Part shown: one piece after another, positions 18,771 to 27,960 of the stretch | Layout of the letters: every line of letters starts with the position of its first letter | Numbering within the stretch: position 1 is the first letter of the stretch | Origin: Mycobacterium sp. ACS4054 | GTDB taxonomy: Bacteria; Actinomycetota; Actinomycetes; Mycobacteriales; Mycobacteriaceae | Assembly (NCBI RefSeq): GCF_001667275.1 | Contig: NZ_LZHV01000041.1 | Span: forward strand, 420,583 to 484,582 | DNA: 64,000 bases | Reading direction: 5' to 3' | Translations under genes and position numbers: made by a program | The notes under the pieces: model-generated | Database searches by the model: none | The model's input: the letters and a program-made list of their open reading frames with translations, nothing else | Told to the model about the DNA's origin: nothing

Positions 18771-19952
18771 TTAGTTTGCCCGCAGGATCAGCGCGTCGCC
18801 CTGGCCGCCCGCTCCGCACAGCGCCGCGACGCCGTAGCCGGAGCCGCGGCGGGCCAGCTCCAGGGCCACATGCAGGGTGATCCGGGCGCCCGACATGCCG
18901 ATCGGGTGGCCCACGGCGATCGCGCCGCCGTTGACGTTGACGAGCTCGGGGTCCACACCGAGTTCGCGGGTCGAGGCCAGCGCGACCGCCGAGAACGCCT
19001 CATTGATCTCGACGACGTCGAGCTGGTCGACGGTGATGCCCTCGCGGCTGAGCGCTTTCTTGATCGCGTTGGCCGGCTGCGACTGCAGCGTGGAGTCCGG
19101 TCCGGCGACGACGCCGTGCGCACCGATCTCGACCAGCCAGGTCAGCCCCAGCTCCTCCGCCTTGGCCTTGTTCATCACCACCACGGCCGCCGCGCCGTCG
19201 GAGATCTGCGACGCCGAACCGGCGGTGATGGTGCCGTCCTTGCGGAAGGCCGGTTTGAGGCCGGCCAGGGACTCGGCGGTGGTGTTGGCGCGAATCCCCT
19301 CGTCCTCGGTGAACTGCAGCGGATCACCCTTGCGCTGCGGGATGTTGACCGGAACGACCTCGTCGGCGAAGACGCCGTCCTTCCACGCCGCGGCGGCCTT
19401 CTGGTGCGACCGCGCAGCGAACTCGTCCTGTTCGGCGCGGGTGAACTTGTCGAGGTCGTTGCGCTGCTCGGTCAGCGCGCCCATCGGCTGGTCGGTGAAG
19501 ACGTCGTGCAGGCCGTCGTAGGCCATGTGGTCCAGGACCGTGACGTCGCCGTACTTGTAGCCCGCCCGGCTGTCCATCAGCAAATGTGGCGCCCTGGTCA
19601 TCGACTCCTGGCCGCCGGCCACCACCACGTCGAATTCGCCGGCGCGGATCAGCTGGTCAGCCAGCGCGATGGCGTCGATACCGGACAGGCACATCTTGTT
19701 GATCGTCAGCGCGGGAACGTCCCAGCCGATGCCGGCCGCTACCGCCGCCTGGCGCGCGGGCATCTGGCCGGCCCCGGCGGTCAACACCTGGCCCATGATC
19801 ACGTACTCGACCGCCGAGGCGGGGACGTTGGCCTTCTCCAACGCGCCGGCGATCGCGATCGCACCCAAGTCGCTCGCCGAGAAATCCTTCAGCGAACCCA
19901 TCAACTTGCCGATCGGCGTGCGCGCTCCAGCAACGATCACCGACGTCGTCAT
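18771..19952 (-). CDS. fadA4: acetyl-CoA acetyltransferase (thiolase) FadA4
   Basis: A 393-residue thiolase. Catalytic residues are Cys88 in [10 protein letters not shown], His349 in [10 protein letters not shown] and Cys379 in [10 protein letters not shown], the complete triad. The N-terminus [16 protein letters not shown] and the loop TINKMC fit the biosynthetic acetoacetyl-CoA type. ATG at 19952 is preceded by GGGAGG, a strong ribosome-binding site. It is divergent from the epimerase-like gene, which points to a shared role in short-chain acyl-CoA turnover (inference). Confidence 0.95.
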   Translation of the reverse strand: MTTSVIVAGARTPIGKLMGSLKDFSASDLGAIAIAGALEKANVPASAVEYVIMGQVLTAGAGQMPARQAAVAAGIGWDVPALTINKMCLSGIDAIALADQLIRAGEFDVVVAGGQESMTRAPHLLMDSRAGYKYGDVTVLDHMAYDGLHDVFTDQPMGALTEQRNDLDKFTRAEQDEFAARSHQKAAAAWKDGVFADEVVPVNIPQRKGDPLQFTEDEGIRANTTAESLAGLKPAFRKDGTITAGSASQISDGAAAVVVMNKAKAEELGLTWLVEIGAHGVVAGPDSTLQSQPANAIKKALSREGITVDQLDVVEINEAFSAVALASTRELGVDPELVNVNGGAIAVGHPIGMSGARITLHVALELARRGSGYGVAALCGAGGQGDALILRAN

Positions 19953-20033
19953 AACAACCTCCCAAGGGTCCGCGGACGGCCGATTCGGCCTCCCGGAGAA
20001 GCGCAATCTTTGCCGCCAGGTTACCTTTATGTG

Positions 20034-20498
20034 ATGACGACCGATCAAGTTGACGCCCGTCAGGTCCTGGCCACCGAGCTGGTGACGGCGATCGATCACG
20101 TCGGCATCGCAGTCGCCGACCTGGACACCGCAATCGCGTGGTACCACGACCACCTCGGCATGATCCTGGTGCACGAGGAAGTGAACTCCGACCAGGGAAT
20201 CCGCGAGGCCATGCTGGCCGTGCGCGGCGCCGCGGCGGGTACCGCGCAGATCCAGCTGATGGCCCCGATCGACGACTCCTCGACCATCGCCAAGTTCCTC
20301 GACAAGCGGGGGCCGGGCATCCAGCAGATGGCGGTCCGGGTGACCGACCTCGACAGCCTGGTCGAGCACCTGCGTTCGCAGGGCATCCGGCTCGTCTACG
20401 AGACGCCGCGTCGTGGCACGGCAAACTCGCGGATCAACTTCATCCACCCCAAGGACGCCGGCGGCGTGCTCATCGAGCTGGTCGAACCGGCCGCCTGA
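20034..20498 (+). CDS. mce: methylmalonyl-CoA epimerase-like VOC protein (Rv1322A-like)
   Basis: A 154-residue vicinal-oxygen-chelate protein made of two beta-alpha-beta repeats. Expected metal ligands are His22 (AIDHVGIAV), Gln74 (AQIQL) and Glu148 (LIELVEP). The position that is His91 in the Propionibacterium enzyme is Gln98 here (GPGIQQMAV). If active it would interconvert (2R)- and (2S)-methylmalonyl-CoA in propionate metabolism. ATG at 20034 was preferred to the in-frame GTG just before it. It is divergent from fadA4 and its stop abuts the stop of the next gene. Confidence 0.85.
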   Translation: MTTDQVDARQVLATELVTAIDHVGIAVADLDTAIAWYHDHLGMILVHEEVNSDQGIREAMLAVRGAAAGTAQIQLMAPIDDSSTIAKFLDKRGPGIQQMAVRVTDLDSLVEHLRSQGIRLVYETPRRGTANSRINFIHPKDAGGVLIELVEPAA

Positions 20499-20795
20499 TC
20501 ACGACCACTTCCTGGTCGGGCCCCGCGTGGCGCGGTGGCTCCAGCACGGGGCGTGCCAATGGCGCCGATCGTCGGGTCCCCCGATGGTTGGATCGGTCGG
20601 CCACACCACCAGATGTGCGGTGCCCGAGCGTATTTCGTGATCACATCCGGGACAGCGGTAGGTCTTGACCGCGCGGGCCGCCGCGACGGGGCGGACCTCG
20701 TATTCGTGGCCGTCGGGCCCGATCTCCACCCGGCGCAACTCCGGGGGCGGCGACGACGGCCGGTGCCGGCGGGGCGGTGTGCGGCGCCGTGCCAT
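20499..20795 (-). CDS. small zinc-ribbon-like protein (Rv1322-like), function unknown
   Basis: A 98-residue basic protein. A disordered arginine/proline-rich head (1-25) is followed by a possible metal site, CPGCDHEI, then HWHAPCW about 30 residues later, which together offer three cysteines and several histidines. Same length and place as M. tuberculosis Rv1322. The stop directly adjoins the epimerase stop, and it reads with nucS on the minus strand 22 bases downstream, so it may be co-transcribed with that repair gene. No function is known to me. Confidence 0.8.
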   Translation of the reverse strand: MARRRTPPRRHRPSSPPPELRRVEIGPDGHEYEVRPVAAARAVKTYRCPGCDHEIRSGTAHLVVWPTDPTIGGPDDRRHWHAPCWSHRATRGPTRKWS

Positions 20796-20817
20796 GCCGC
20801 CAGCCTAGCCGCCGGGC

Positions 20818-21498
20818 TCAGAACAGCCGGTATTCGTCGCTGTCCATCCCCCGCATCTTGTCGTAATCCAGTGTGATGCAACGGATCCCGCGGTCGGTGG
20901 CCAGGGTGCGCGCCTGCGGCTTGATCTGCTGGGCGGCGAACACCCCCTTCACCGGCGCGAGCACGCTGTCCCGGTTGAGCAGCTCGAGGTAACGGGTCAG
21001 CTGCTCGACGCCGTCGATCTCGCCGCGCCGCTTGATCTCCACCGCGACCGAGCCGCCTCGCTCGTCGCGGCAGAGCAGGTCGACGGGCCCGATGGCGGTC
21101 ATGTACTCGCGACGAACCAGCGTGTACCCCTCGCCGAGCAGCTGCACGTGCTCGGCGAGCAACGCCTGCAGGTGAGCCTCGACCCCGTCCTTGACCAGTC
21201 CGGGGTCCACCCCGAGGTCGTGGCTGGAGTCGTGCTCGACGTCCTCGACGGTGATGCGCAGCTGCTCGCCGGCCTTGTTCTGCACCACCCACACGGGCGC
21301 GTCGTCGCCGGGCTCCTCGGTCAGCCAGCAGGGCGGGCTCATCCAATTCAGCGGCTTGTAGGCCCGGTCGTCGGCGTGCACGCTGACCGATCCGTCGGCC
21401 TTGAACAGCAGCAGCCGCCGGGCGGACGGAAGATGCGCGGTGAGCCGGCCGACGTAGTCCACGGTGCATTGGGCGATCACTAGACGCACCCGACTCAC
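20818..21498 (-). CDS. nucS: mismatch-specific endonuclease NucS/EndoMS
   Basis: A 226-residue nuclease that makes double-strand cuts at G-T, G-G and T-T mismatches and replaces the MutS/MutL pathway that mycobacteria lack. The N-terminal DNA-binding domain (1-110) is followed by the RecB-like nuclease with [10 protein letters not shown] and [20 protein letters not shown], which hold the acidic and lysine active-site residues. The last residues, DEYRLF, fit the C-terminal sliding-clamp peptide of the family. The GTG at 21498 follows AAGG directly. It is divergent from the cyclase gene, with a spacer of only 36 bases. Confidence 0.97.
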   Translation of the reverse strand: MSRVRLVIAQCTVDYVGRLTAHLPSARRLLLFKADGSVSVHADDRAYKPLNWMSPPCWLTEEPGDDAPVWVVQNKAGEQLRITVEDVEHDSSHDLGVDPGLVKDGVEAHLQALLAEHVQLLGEGYTLVRREYMTAIGPVDLLCRDERGGSVAVEIKRRGEIDGVEQLTRYLELLNRDSVLAPVKGVFAAQQIKPQARTLATDRGIRCITLDYDKMRGMDSDEYRLF

Positions 21499-21534
21499 CT
21501 TAGAGCGTGGCCGACAAATTAGGCTGACGCCACC

Positions 21535-23151
21535 ATGTCGGCCACCCAGAGCTTGGCGAGACGCATCGGGCGGGTGCTCGAGACGGTCACCCGTCAGAGC
21601 GGCCGGCTACCGGAGACCCCGGCGTACGGCTCCCTGCTGCTGGGCCGGGTCTCCGAGAGTCAGCGCCGTCGCCGCATCCGCATCCAGGTCATCCTCACCG
21701 TGCTGGTTCTGGGCGCCAACCTGATCGGCATCGTGGTCGCGCTGCTGTTGGTGATCGTCGCCGTTCCGCAGCCGAGCATCTTCCACGACGCACCGGCCTG
21801 GATCACGTTCGGGGTCTCACCGGCCTACATCGCGTTGGCCCTGGCGGTGGGCACGTATTGGATCACCCGCCGGACCGTGATCTCGTTGCGCTGGGCGATC
21901 GAGGAGCGCTCGCCGAACGCGGATGACGAGCGCAACACCTTCCTGGCCCCGTGGCGGATCGCCCGCTTCGACCTCATCCTGTGGGGTGTCGGGGCGGTGG
22001 TTTACACGACGCTCTACGGCCTGATCAACACGCTGTTCATCCCGCGATTCCTGGTGGCGGTGAGCATCTGCGGCGTCCTGGTGGCCACCGCCAGCTATCT
22101 GATCGCCGAGTTCGCCCTGCGTCCCGTCGCGGCGCAGGCCCTGGAGGCGGGGCCACCTCCACGGCGTTTCTCGGCCGGGATCATGGGCCGGACGATGGTG
22201 GTCTGGTTTCTCGGTTCGGGACTGCCCGTGCTCGGCATCGCTTTTCTCGCGGGCTTCCAGGCCCTGCTGCGGAACCTGACCGAGACCGAGTTCGCGGTCG
22301 GCGTGTTGATCGTCTCGATGGCCACGGTGATCTTCGGTTGCCTCTTGATGTGGATTCTGGCCTGGCTCACCGCAACTCCCGTGCGCGTGGTCCGCGCCGC
22401 GCTGAGGCGCGTCGAGCGCGGCGACCTGCGGGGTGATCTCGTCGTTTTCGACGGCACCGAACTCGGTGAGCTGCAACGGGGTTTCAACGCCATGGTCGAC
22501 GGGCTGCGTGAGCGGGAACGCGTCCGTGACCTGTTCGGCCGGCACGTCGGACGCGAGGTCGCCCTGGCCGCGGAGCGCGAGCGGCCGAAGCTGGGCGGCG
22601 AAGAACGCCATGTGGCAGTCCTATTCATCGACATCGTCGGGTCCACGCAGCTGGTAACCAGCCGACCCCCCGCCGAGACCGTTCAATTGCTCAACCGATT
22701 CTTCGGGATAGTCGTCGAAGAGGTCGACCGACACTGCGGGCTGGTCAACAAGTTCGAGGGCGACGCGACGCTGGCCATCTTCGGGGCCCCCAATCATCTT
22801 GAGCGTCCGGAAGACGAGGCGCTGGCCGCCGCGCGAGCCATGGCCGAGCGGCTGGACAACGAAATGTCGGAGTGCGAGGCCGGTATCGGCGTCGCGGCTG
22901 GGCAGGTCGTCGCCGGCAACGTCGGCGCCAGGGAACGCTTCGAATACACCGTGATCGGCGGGCCGGTCAACGAGGCGGCCCGCCTGTGCGAGCTCGCCAA
23001 GTCGCACCCCGGCCGGCTGCTCGCGACCGCCGACGCGCTGCAGGGCGCGAGCGAGAACGAACGCGCGCGTTGGTCTTTGGGCGAGACGGTGACCCTTCGC
23101 GGGCACGAGCGCCCCACTCAACTGGCCTCACCCACCGACCGGTCGGGTTGA
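21535..23151 (+). CDS. membrane class III adenylate cyclase with HAMP (Rv1318c/1319c/1320c type)
   Basis: A 538-residue protein with about six membrane segments (between 45 and 285), a HAMP linker (about 285-335) and a catalytic domain (about 355-520). Visible catalytic residues are metal-binding Asp366 (FIDIVGST) and Asp410, substrate-binding Lys406 (KFEGDA) and transition-state Asn479 and Arg483 (VNEAAR). The substrate-specifying aspartate position is Glu470 (FEYTVIG). Family membership predicts ATP to cAMP. M. tuberculosis has three tandem paralogues here; this window has one. The start ATG has no ribosome-binding site, so the mRNA may be leaderless or nearly so. Confidence 0.92.
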   Translation: MSATQSLARRIGRVLETVTRQSGRLPETPAYGSLLLGRVSESQRRRRIRIQVILTVLVLGANLIGIVVALLLVIVAVPQPSIFHDAPAWITFGVSPAYIALALAVGTYWITRRTVISLRWAIEERSPNADDERNTFLAPWRIARFDLILWGVGAVVYTTLYGLINTLFIPRFLVAVSICGVLVATASYLIAEFALRPVAAQALEAGPPPRRFSAGIMGRTMVVWFLGSGLPVLGIAFLAGFQALLRNLTETEFAVGVLIVSMATVIFGCLLMWILAWLTATPVRVVRAALRRVERGDLRGDLVVFDGTELGELQRGFNAMVDGLRERERVRDLFGRHVGREVALAAERERPKLGGEERHVAVLFIDIVGSTQLVTSRPPAETVQLLNRFFGIVVEEVDRHCGLVNKFEGDATLAIFGAPNHLERPEDEALAAARAMAERLDNEMSECEAGIGVAAGQVVAGNVGARERFEYTVIGGPVNEAARLCELAKSHPGRLLATADALQGASENERARWSLGETVTLRGHERPTQLASPTDRSG

Positions 23152-23214
23152 TTGATTTTCGAGCCGAGTGGGTAAGGGAATTGAAGACATCGCCCCTTAC
23201 AGATTGGTGTTGAC

Positions 23215-23601
23215 ATGACCGGTAGCGGAACCGCCCGCCGTGTTTCTGTCGCCGCGGGAATTGCCGCGGTGATTGCCTTGAGTTCGCTGACCGCGGGCTG
23301 CGGCTCGGGCAAAGACAACAAGAACCCGACGACTTCGACCTCGACCGTCACCACCTCCGTCACCACCCCGGCCAGCGTCACGACGACGGCCCCGGCGGCA
23401 ACCAGTCCTGCCGCACCGGGCGGCGGCGGTCCGGAAACCGGACCCGGTGGCGCCACGACCGCCGGACCGGGTGGTTCCGGCGCCGGCGCCGGGCCCGGTG
23501 GGGCGAGCGCGGGCGTGCCGGGTGCCGGGGCTTCCGCCGGACCCGGCGGCGCGGGCGCCTGCGCCGGCGGCGTCTGCGTGGGCACCCCTCCCAGCCCGTA
23601 A
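23215..23601 (+). CDS. GPGG-rich predicted lipoprotein, function unknown
   Basis: A 128-residue protein I do not recognise. A basic start and hydrophobic segment (about 11-28) end in a lipobox-like LTAGC, so export and lipidation of Cys29 are likely. A threonine/serine/valine-rich stretch (36-65) follows, then a low-complexity tail built on GPGG and PGAG steps, closing with two cysteines in ACAGGVC that could form a disulfide. It looks like a cell-wall spacer or O-glycosylated surface protein. It is absent from this position in M. tuberculosis, as far as I recall. Confidence 0.75.
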   Translation: MTGSGTARRVSVAAGIAAVIALSSLTAGCGSGKDNKNPTTSTSTVTTSVTTPASVTTTAPAATSPAAPGGGGPETGPGGATTAGPGGSGAGAGPGGASAGVPGAGASAGPGGAGACAGGVCVGTPPSP

Positions 23602-23624
23602 TCGCCTACGGGCACCGGCCGGGA

Positions 23625-24881
23625 TCACTCCACGGTGACAGAGGCCGCAACGACGTGGTTGTTGGTGCGGGGGCCGCTCTCCCGCACCAACAACGCCACC
23701 AGTCCTGCGCCGGCCACCAGCAGCGCCCCGACGAAACCGACGGTCGCCGGCCAGCCGCCGACGCCGTACACCAGGCCGCCGAACGCGCCGGCCACTGATC
23801 CGCCCAGGTAGTAGCTGAACAGATACAGCGCCGCCGCCTCCGCGCGGTCGCGCTGCGCGACCGCGCCCACCCATCCGCTGGCCACGGTGTGCGCGGCGAA
23901 GAAGCCACCGGTGAAGGCGCCGACGCCCACGATGACGGCGACCAGGGCGTGCGGCACGGTGAGCAACAGGCCGGTCACCGCAACCGGCATGGCAACGCCC
24001 AGCACGAGTGGGCGTCCCCTACTGTCGGCGAGCCGCCCGGCCACCACCGATGTCCAGGTGCCGACCAGGTACAGCAGGAACAGCAGGCCGATTTCCGACG
24101 GCGCCAGGCCGAATGGCCGGGCGGTCAGCCGGTAGCCGAGGTAGTTGTACACGGTCACGAACCCACCCATCAGCACGAACCCCACGGCGAAGAGCTTCAG
24201 CAGCAACGGGTTTCGCAGATGCGCGGCAAGGTTGCGCACGCCGGCCCGCACGCTCGCCTCCCTCGGGTTGAAGAACTGAGATCGCGGCACCAGGGCGGCG
24301 AAAACCACTGTGCCGACCAGCGTCGTCAGGGAGCACACCAGCAGCGCCACCCGCCAATCGCTGATCTCGATGACCAACGACGGAACCAGTCGCCCGGCCA
24401 GCCCGCCGACCGTCGTGCCGGCGATGTAGCGTCCCATCGCCGACCCGAGCGACGAGGCGTGCACCTCCTCGGCCAGGAACGCCATCGCGACCGCCGGTAT
24501 CCCCGCGAGCGCGACGCCCTGCACCGCCCGGCCGACGAGCAAGACGCCGAGGTTCGGGCTGAACGGCAACAACAGCCCGATCACGCTGGACGCCACCCCC
24601 GAGGTCAGCATCACCGTGATGCGGCCGTAGCGCTCGGAAAGGACGCTGGCGGGAATGATGCAGACGGCCAGCATCCCCGTGGTGAGCGAGACCGTGAGCG
24701 CCGCGGTGGCCGGGCCGATCCGGTAGGACGCCGACAGGGCCGGTAGCAGTGCCTGGGTGCAGTACATCGCGGCGAAGCTGGCGACCCCGGCGCCACAGAG
24801 CGCCGCGGTCAGTCGCCGGTAGCCACGACTGCCGGCGCGGTGCGCGACGGGGGTCGACAGGCACCGGGACATGCCGTTCAT
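23625..24881 (-). CDS. MFS transporter, DHA1/AraJ-like
   Basis: A 418-residue major-facilitator protein with about 12 hydrophobic segments. The loop 2-3 signature is present as SERYGRITVMLTSG, with the second copy as ADSRGRPLVLG. The sequence has the look of drug/sugar-exporter relatives (DHA1 or AraJ/YnfM type); the substrate cannot be told. ATG 24881 was chosen because GGAG lies 6 bases before it; a second ATG at 24872 is possible. It is divergent from a LysR regulator whose likely operator lies between them, so the regulator probably controls this exporter. Confidence 0.88.
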   Translation of the reverse strand: MNGMSRCLSTPVAHRAGSRGYRRLTAALCGAGVASFAAMYCTQALLPALSASYRIGPATAALTVSLTTGMLAVCIIPASVLSERYGRITVMLTSGVASSVIGLLLPFSPNLGVLLVGRAVQGVALAGIPAVAMAFLAEEVHASSLGSAMGRYIAGTTVGGLAGRLVPSLVIEISDWRVALLVCSLTTLVGTVVFAALVPRSQFFNPREASVRAGVRNLAAHLRNPLLLKLFAVGFVLMGGFVTVYNYLGYRLTARPFGLAPSEIGLLFLLYLVGTWTSVVAGRLADSRGRPLVLGVAMPVAVTGLLLTVPHALVAVIVGVGAFTGGFFAAHTVASGWVGAVAQRDRAEAAALYLFSYYLGGSVAGAFGGLVYGVGGWPATVGFVGALLVAGAGLVALLVRESGPRTNNHVVAASVTVE

Positions 24882-24930
24882 CCTGCGCTCCGCCGGTAAT
24901 CCACGGAAATGAATTATTCGTTGGTTTAAT

Positions 24931-24945
24931 ATGCTTTTTGGGCAT
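24931..24945. promoter_or_regulatory. T-N11-A palindrome, likely LysR operator
   Basis: ATGC-N7-GCAT gives a perfect T-N11-A palindrome, the classic LysR-type site, in an AT-rich 81-base spacer between the divergent MFS and LysR genes. TTTAAT and TAATAT just to its left could be the -10 of the regulator gene. The site is centred 25 bases before the chosen LysR start, which suits autorepression. Confidence 0.5.
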
Positions 24946-24962
24946 AAGCCGAGGTGGTGCGC

Positions 24963-25847
24963 GTGACAGGCGACGACTACGAGTGGTTCGTCACACTCGC
25001 GGAGCTGGAACACGTCACGGCGGCCGCCGAACAGCTTCGCGTGGCCCAGCCGACACTGACCCGAATGCTCGCGCGCCTGGAGCGGCGACTGGGCGTGGCA
25101 CTGTTCGATCGGCGGGGTAAGCGCCTGTCGCTCAACACCTATGGCCGGATCTTCTACGAGCACGCCCGGCGGGCACAGCTGGAACTCGACTCGGCCAGGC
25201 GGGCGATTGACGATCTGGCGAACCCGGCCGTCAGCGAGATCCGGGTGGGCTTCCTCGGCTCGTTCGGGGCGACGGTGGTACCGCGCTTGATCGCGCGGTT
25301 CAAGGAATCCTCACCGCGCGTGGCCTTCGCGCTCGAGGAGGGCGCCGCCGAATCGATCGGCGACCTGGTGCTGGCCGGAGGTGTCGATGTCGGGGTGGTT
25401 TCACCGCGGCCGCGCCGGCCAACTCTGGCCTGGCGCAGCCTGTTTCGACAGCGGCTCGGTGTCGCAGTGCCGCGCGCTCACCGATTCGAGGGCAGCGCCG
25501 CGGTGTCCATGAGCGAACTGGCCGACGAGCCCGTCGTGGCCATGCAGCCCGGCTTCGGCATGCGACGGCTGCTCGACGAGCTTTGCGCCGCGGCACACTT
25601 TCAGCCCCGGATCGTGCTGGAGGCGGCGAACCTCACAACGACGGCCGGCCTGGTGGCCGCCGGACTGGGCGTCAGCCTGATGCCCATCGACGGCAGCGAC
25701 TACGCACCGGGGTTGAGCGTGGTGCCGCTGGCCGACGCCGACGCGTACCGCGATGTGGGCATGATCTGGGACTCGGGCCGCCCGCTGTCCCGTGCGGGCC
25801 GCGATTTCATTGCGGCCGCCGCGGCCGTGCGGCAGGACGGACCCTGA
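24963..25847 (+). CDS. LysR-family transcriptional regulator
   Basis: A 294-residue regulator. The N-terminal winged helix-turn-helix covers about 1-62 (VTAAAEQLRVAQPTLTRMLARLERRLGVALFDR), and the periplasmic-binding-protein-like effector domain runs from about 88 to 290. GTG 24963 gives MTGDDYEWFV and is served by GAGG 8 bases upstream; an in-frame GTG at 24954 is the alternative. Placed head to head with the MFS gene, it most likely senses a compound exported by it (inference). The effector is unknown. Confidence 0.9.
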   Translation: MTGDDYEWFVTLAELEHVTAAAEQLRVAQPTLTRMLARLERRLGVALFDRRGKRLSLNTYGRIFYEHARRAQLELDSARRAIDDLANPAVSEIRVGFLGSFGATVVPRLIARFKESSPRVAFALEEGAAESIGDLVLAGGVDVGVVSPRPRRPTLAWRSLFRQRLGVAVPRAHRFEGSAAVSMSELADEPVVAMQPGFGMRRLLDELCAAAHFQPRIVLEAANLTTTAGLVAAGLGVSLMPIDGSDYAPGLSVVPLADADAYRDVGMIWDSGRPLSRAGRDFIAAAAAVRQDGP

Positions 25848-25915
25848 GGCGACGTCTCACTGCGATGTCGCTTTTCCGCCAGTTTTGTCACCCGGTGGGT
25901 GTAAGTCTGGAAAGC

Positions 25916-27406
25916 GTGCACGACGACTTCGAACGCTGCTACCGCGCCGTCCAGTCCAAGGACGCTCGGTTTGACGGCTGGTTCGTCACGGCGGTGCTGA
26001 CCACCCGCATCTACTGCCGGCCCAGCTGCCCGGTGCGGCCGCCGTTCGCGCGCAACGTGCGGTTCTACCCGACGGCCGCCGCCGCTCAGCGCGCGGGATT
26101 CCGGGCGTGCAAGCGGTGCCGTCCCGACGCCTCGCCCGGGTCGCCGGAATGGAACGTGCGCGGTGACGTCGTCGCCCGCACGATGCGCCTGATCGCCGAC
26201 GGCACCGTCGACCGGGAAGGCGTCGGCGGGCTGTCGGCGCACCTCGGCTACACCACCCGCCAATTGGAGCGGCTGCTGCAGGCCGAGGTCGGGGCCGGTC
26301 CCCTCGCGCTGGCCCGCGCCCAACGGGCGCAGACGGCCCGCCTGCTCATCGAGACCACGGACCTGCCGTTCGGGGACATCGCCTTCGCCGCAGGGTTTTC
26401 CAGCATCCGGCAGTTCAACGACACCGTGCGCCTGGTCTTCGAGAACACCCCGACGGAGCTGCGCCGGCGGGCGGCGGCCCGGTCCGGATCCTCGAGTTCC
26501 TCGGCCGCGGGGACGGTCTTCCTCCGGTTGCCCGTGCGCACGCCGTTCGCGTACGAGGGCGTGTTCGGCCATCTGGGCGCCGGTACCGTGCCCGGGTGTG
26601 AAGAGGTCCGCGAGGGCGCGTACCGGCGCAGCCTGCGCCTTCCGTTCGGCACCGCCGTCGTCAGCCTGACACCGGCCGTCGATCACGTCCGCTGCCTGCT
26701 CGTCCTCGACGACTTCCGTGACCTGACGACGGTGATCGCGCGCTGTCGTCGGCTGCTGGACCTCGATGCCGATCCCGAAGCGGTGGACGACGCGCTGGTC
26801 GCCGACCCGCATCTGCACCCGGCTGTGAGAAAGGCGCCCGGACAACGCATTCCGCGCACCGTGGACGAGGCCGAGCTCGCCGTGCGCGCCGTCCTGGGCC
26901 AACAGGTGTCGACCAAGGCGGCCAGCACCCACGCCGGTCGCCTGGTGGCGGCCTACGGGCAGCCGGTCGCCGACCCCGGTGGCGGGTTGACCCATACCTT
27001 CCCGTCGGTGGCGCAGCTCGCCCAGATCGATCCCGTCCACTTGGCGGTGCCCAAGTCCCGGCAGCGGACTCTCAGCGCGCTGATCGCCGGCCTCGCCGAC
27101 GGCAGTATCGTCCTGGACAGCGGATGCGACTGGGAGGCCGCGCGCAGGCAACTGCTGGCGGTTCCCGGGATAGGCCCCTGGACCGCCGAGGTGATAGCGA
27201 TGCGCGGCCTCGGCGACCCGGATGCGTTCCCCGCCAGCGATTTAGGGGTGCGCCTGGCCGCCGGACACCTGGGCCTGCCCTCCGACGAACGCTCGCTTGT
27301 CGAGCGCAGCGGAGGGTGGCGGCCCTGGCGCTCCTATGCCACCCAATACCTATGGACCACCCTCGAGCACCCGGTTAACCAATGGCCACCACAGGAGGTC
27401 GCATGA
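25916..27406 (+). CDS. alkA: bifunctional Ada regulator/AlkA 3-methyladenine DNA glycosylase
   Basis: A 496-residue fusion, the same length as M. tuberculosis AlkA. Order: Ada zinc domain (about 5-80) with the four cysteines of YCRPSCP and FRACKRC, one being the methyl-phosphotriester acceptor; an AraC-type helix-turn-helix (about 90-180, GDIAFAAGFSSIRQFNDTVR); the AlkA N-terminal domain; and the HhH-GPD glycosylase (about 310-490) with GIGPWTAEVIAM and the catalytic aspartate of FPASDLGVR. It removes alkylated bases and should activate its own operon after methylation. GTG 25916 follows GGAAAG. The stop overlaps the ogt start. Confidence 0.97.
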   Translation: MHDDFERCYRAVQSKDARFDGWFVTAVLTTRIYCRPSCPVRPPFARNVRFYPTAAAAQRAGFRACKRCRPDASPGSPEWNVRGDVVARTMRLIADGTVDREGVGGLSAHLGYTTRQLERLLQAEVGAGPLALARAQRAQTARLLIETTDLPFGDIAFAAGFSSIRQFNDTVRLVFENTPTELRRRAAARSGSSSSSAAGTVFLRLPVRTPFAYEGVFGHLGAGTVPGCEEVREGAYRRSLRLPFGTAVVSLTPAVDHVRCLLVLDDFRDLTTVIARCRRLLDLDADPEAVDDALVADPHLHPAVRKAPGQRIPRTVDEAELAVRAVLGQQVSTKAASTHAGRLVAAYGQPVADPGGGLTHTFPSVAQLAQIDPVHLAVPKSRQRTLSALIAGLADGSIVLDSGCDWEAARRQLLAVPGIGPWTAEVIAMRGLGDPDAFPASDLGVRLAAGHLGLPSDERSLVERSGGWRPWRSYATQYLWTTLEHPVNQWPPQEVA

Positions 27407-27900
27407 TCGAGTACCGCACGATTGACAGCCCCATCGGACCGCTGACCCTGGCCGGCCAGGATTCGGTGTTGACCATGCTTCGGATGGTCGACCAGACGTA
27501 CGAGCCGAGCCGGTCCGGCTGGACACCCAACCCCGCGGCATTCTGCGAGGCCGCCGAGCAACTCGACGCCTATTTCGCGGGCGAGCTTACCGAATTCGAT
27601 TTCGAGTTCGAGCTGCGCGGCTCCGACTTTCAGCGGCGCGTGTGGGCGGCCCTGCTGACCATTCCGTACGGCGAGACGCGGTCCTACGGAAAAATCGCGG
27701 CCCAGATCGGCGCGCCCGGTTCGGCACGCGCCGTCGGATTGGCCAACGGCCACAACCCCATCGCGATCGTCGTGCCCTGCCACCGCGTCATCGGGGCCAA
27801 CGGAAGCCTGACCGGTTATGGCGGGGGCCTCGACCGCAAACAAAAGCTGCTCGCATTGGAAAAGAAGCGCACCTCCGTCGCATTGACGCTATTCGACTAG
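27403..27900 (+). CDS. ogt: methylated-DNA--protein-cysteine methyltransferase
   Basis: A 165-residue suicide repair protein that takes methyl groups from O6-methylguanine. The active site is the cysteine of VVPCHRVIG, with the arginine finger helix SARAVGLANGHNP and the GSLTGYGGG loop. The ATG at 27403 overlaps the alkA stop and is preceded by a strong AGGAGG. Coupled to alkA it forms the adaptive alkylation-repair operon. It ends 24 bases before a bidirectional terminator shared with the rRNA operon. Confidence 0.97.
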   Translation: MIEYRTIDSPIGPLTLAGQDSVLTMLRMVDQTYEPSRSGWTPNPAAFCEAAEQLDAYFAGELTEFDFEFELRGSDFQRRVWAALLTIPYGETRSYGKIAAQIGAPGSARAVGLANGHNPIAIVVPCHRVIGANGSLTGYGGGLDRKQKLLALEKKRTSVALTLFD

Positions 27901-27924
27901 GAATGCGCCGGCGTCAGGGAATGC

Positions 27925-27954
27925 AAAAACACCCCCGTTGCCGGGGGTGTTTTT
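27925..27954. terminator. strong bidirectional intrinsic terminator
   Basis: AAAAACACCCCCG and CGGGGGTGTTTTT form a perfect 13-bp stem closed by the loop TTGC. Runs of T follow the hairpin on both strands, so it can end ogt transcription rightwards and rRNA transcription leftwards. It lies between the ogt stop and the 3' end of the 5S gene. Confidence 0.93.
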
Positions 27955-27960
27955 GTGTAT

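Noticed and set aside
23150..23175. SigF-like promoter (GATT-N16-GGGTAA) before the lipoprotein gene
   Set aside because: Each element has one mismatch to the consensus and the fit could be chance in G+C-rich DNA; worth a transcript test only.
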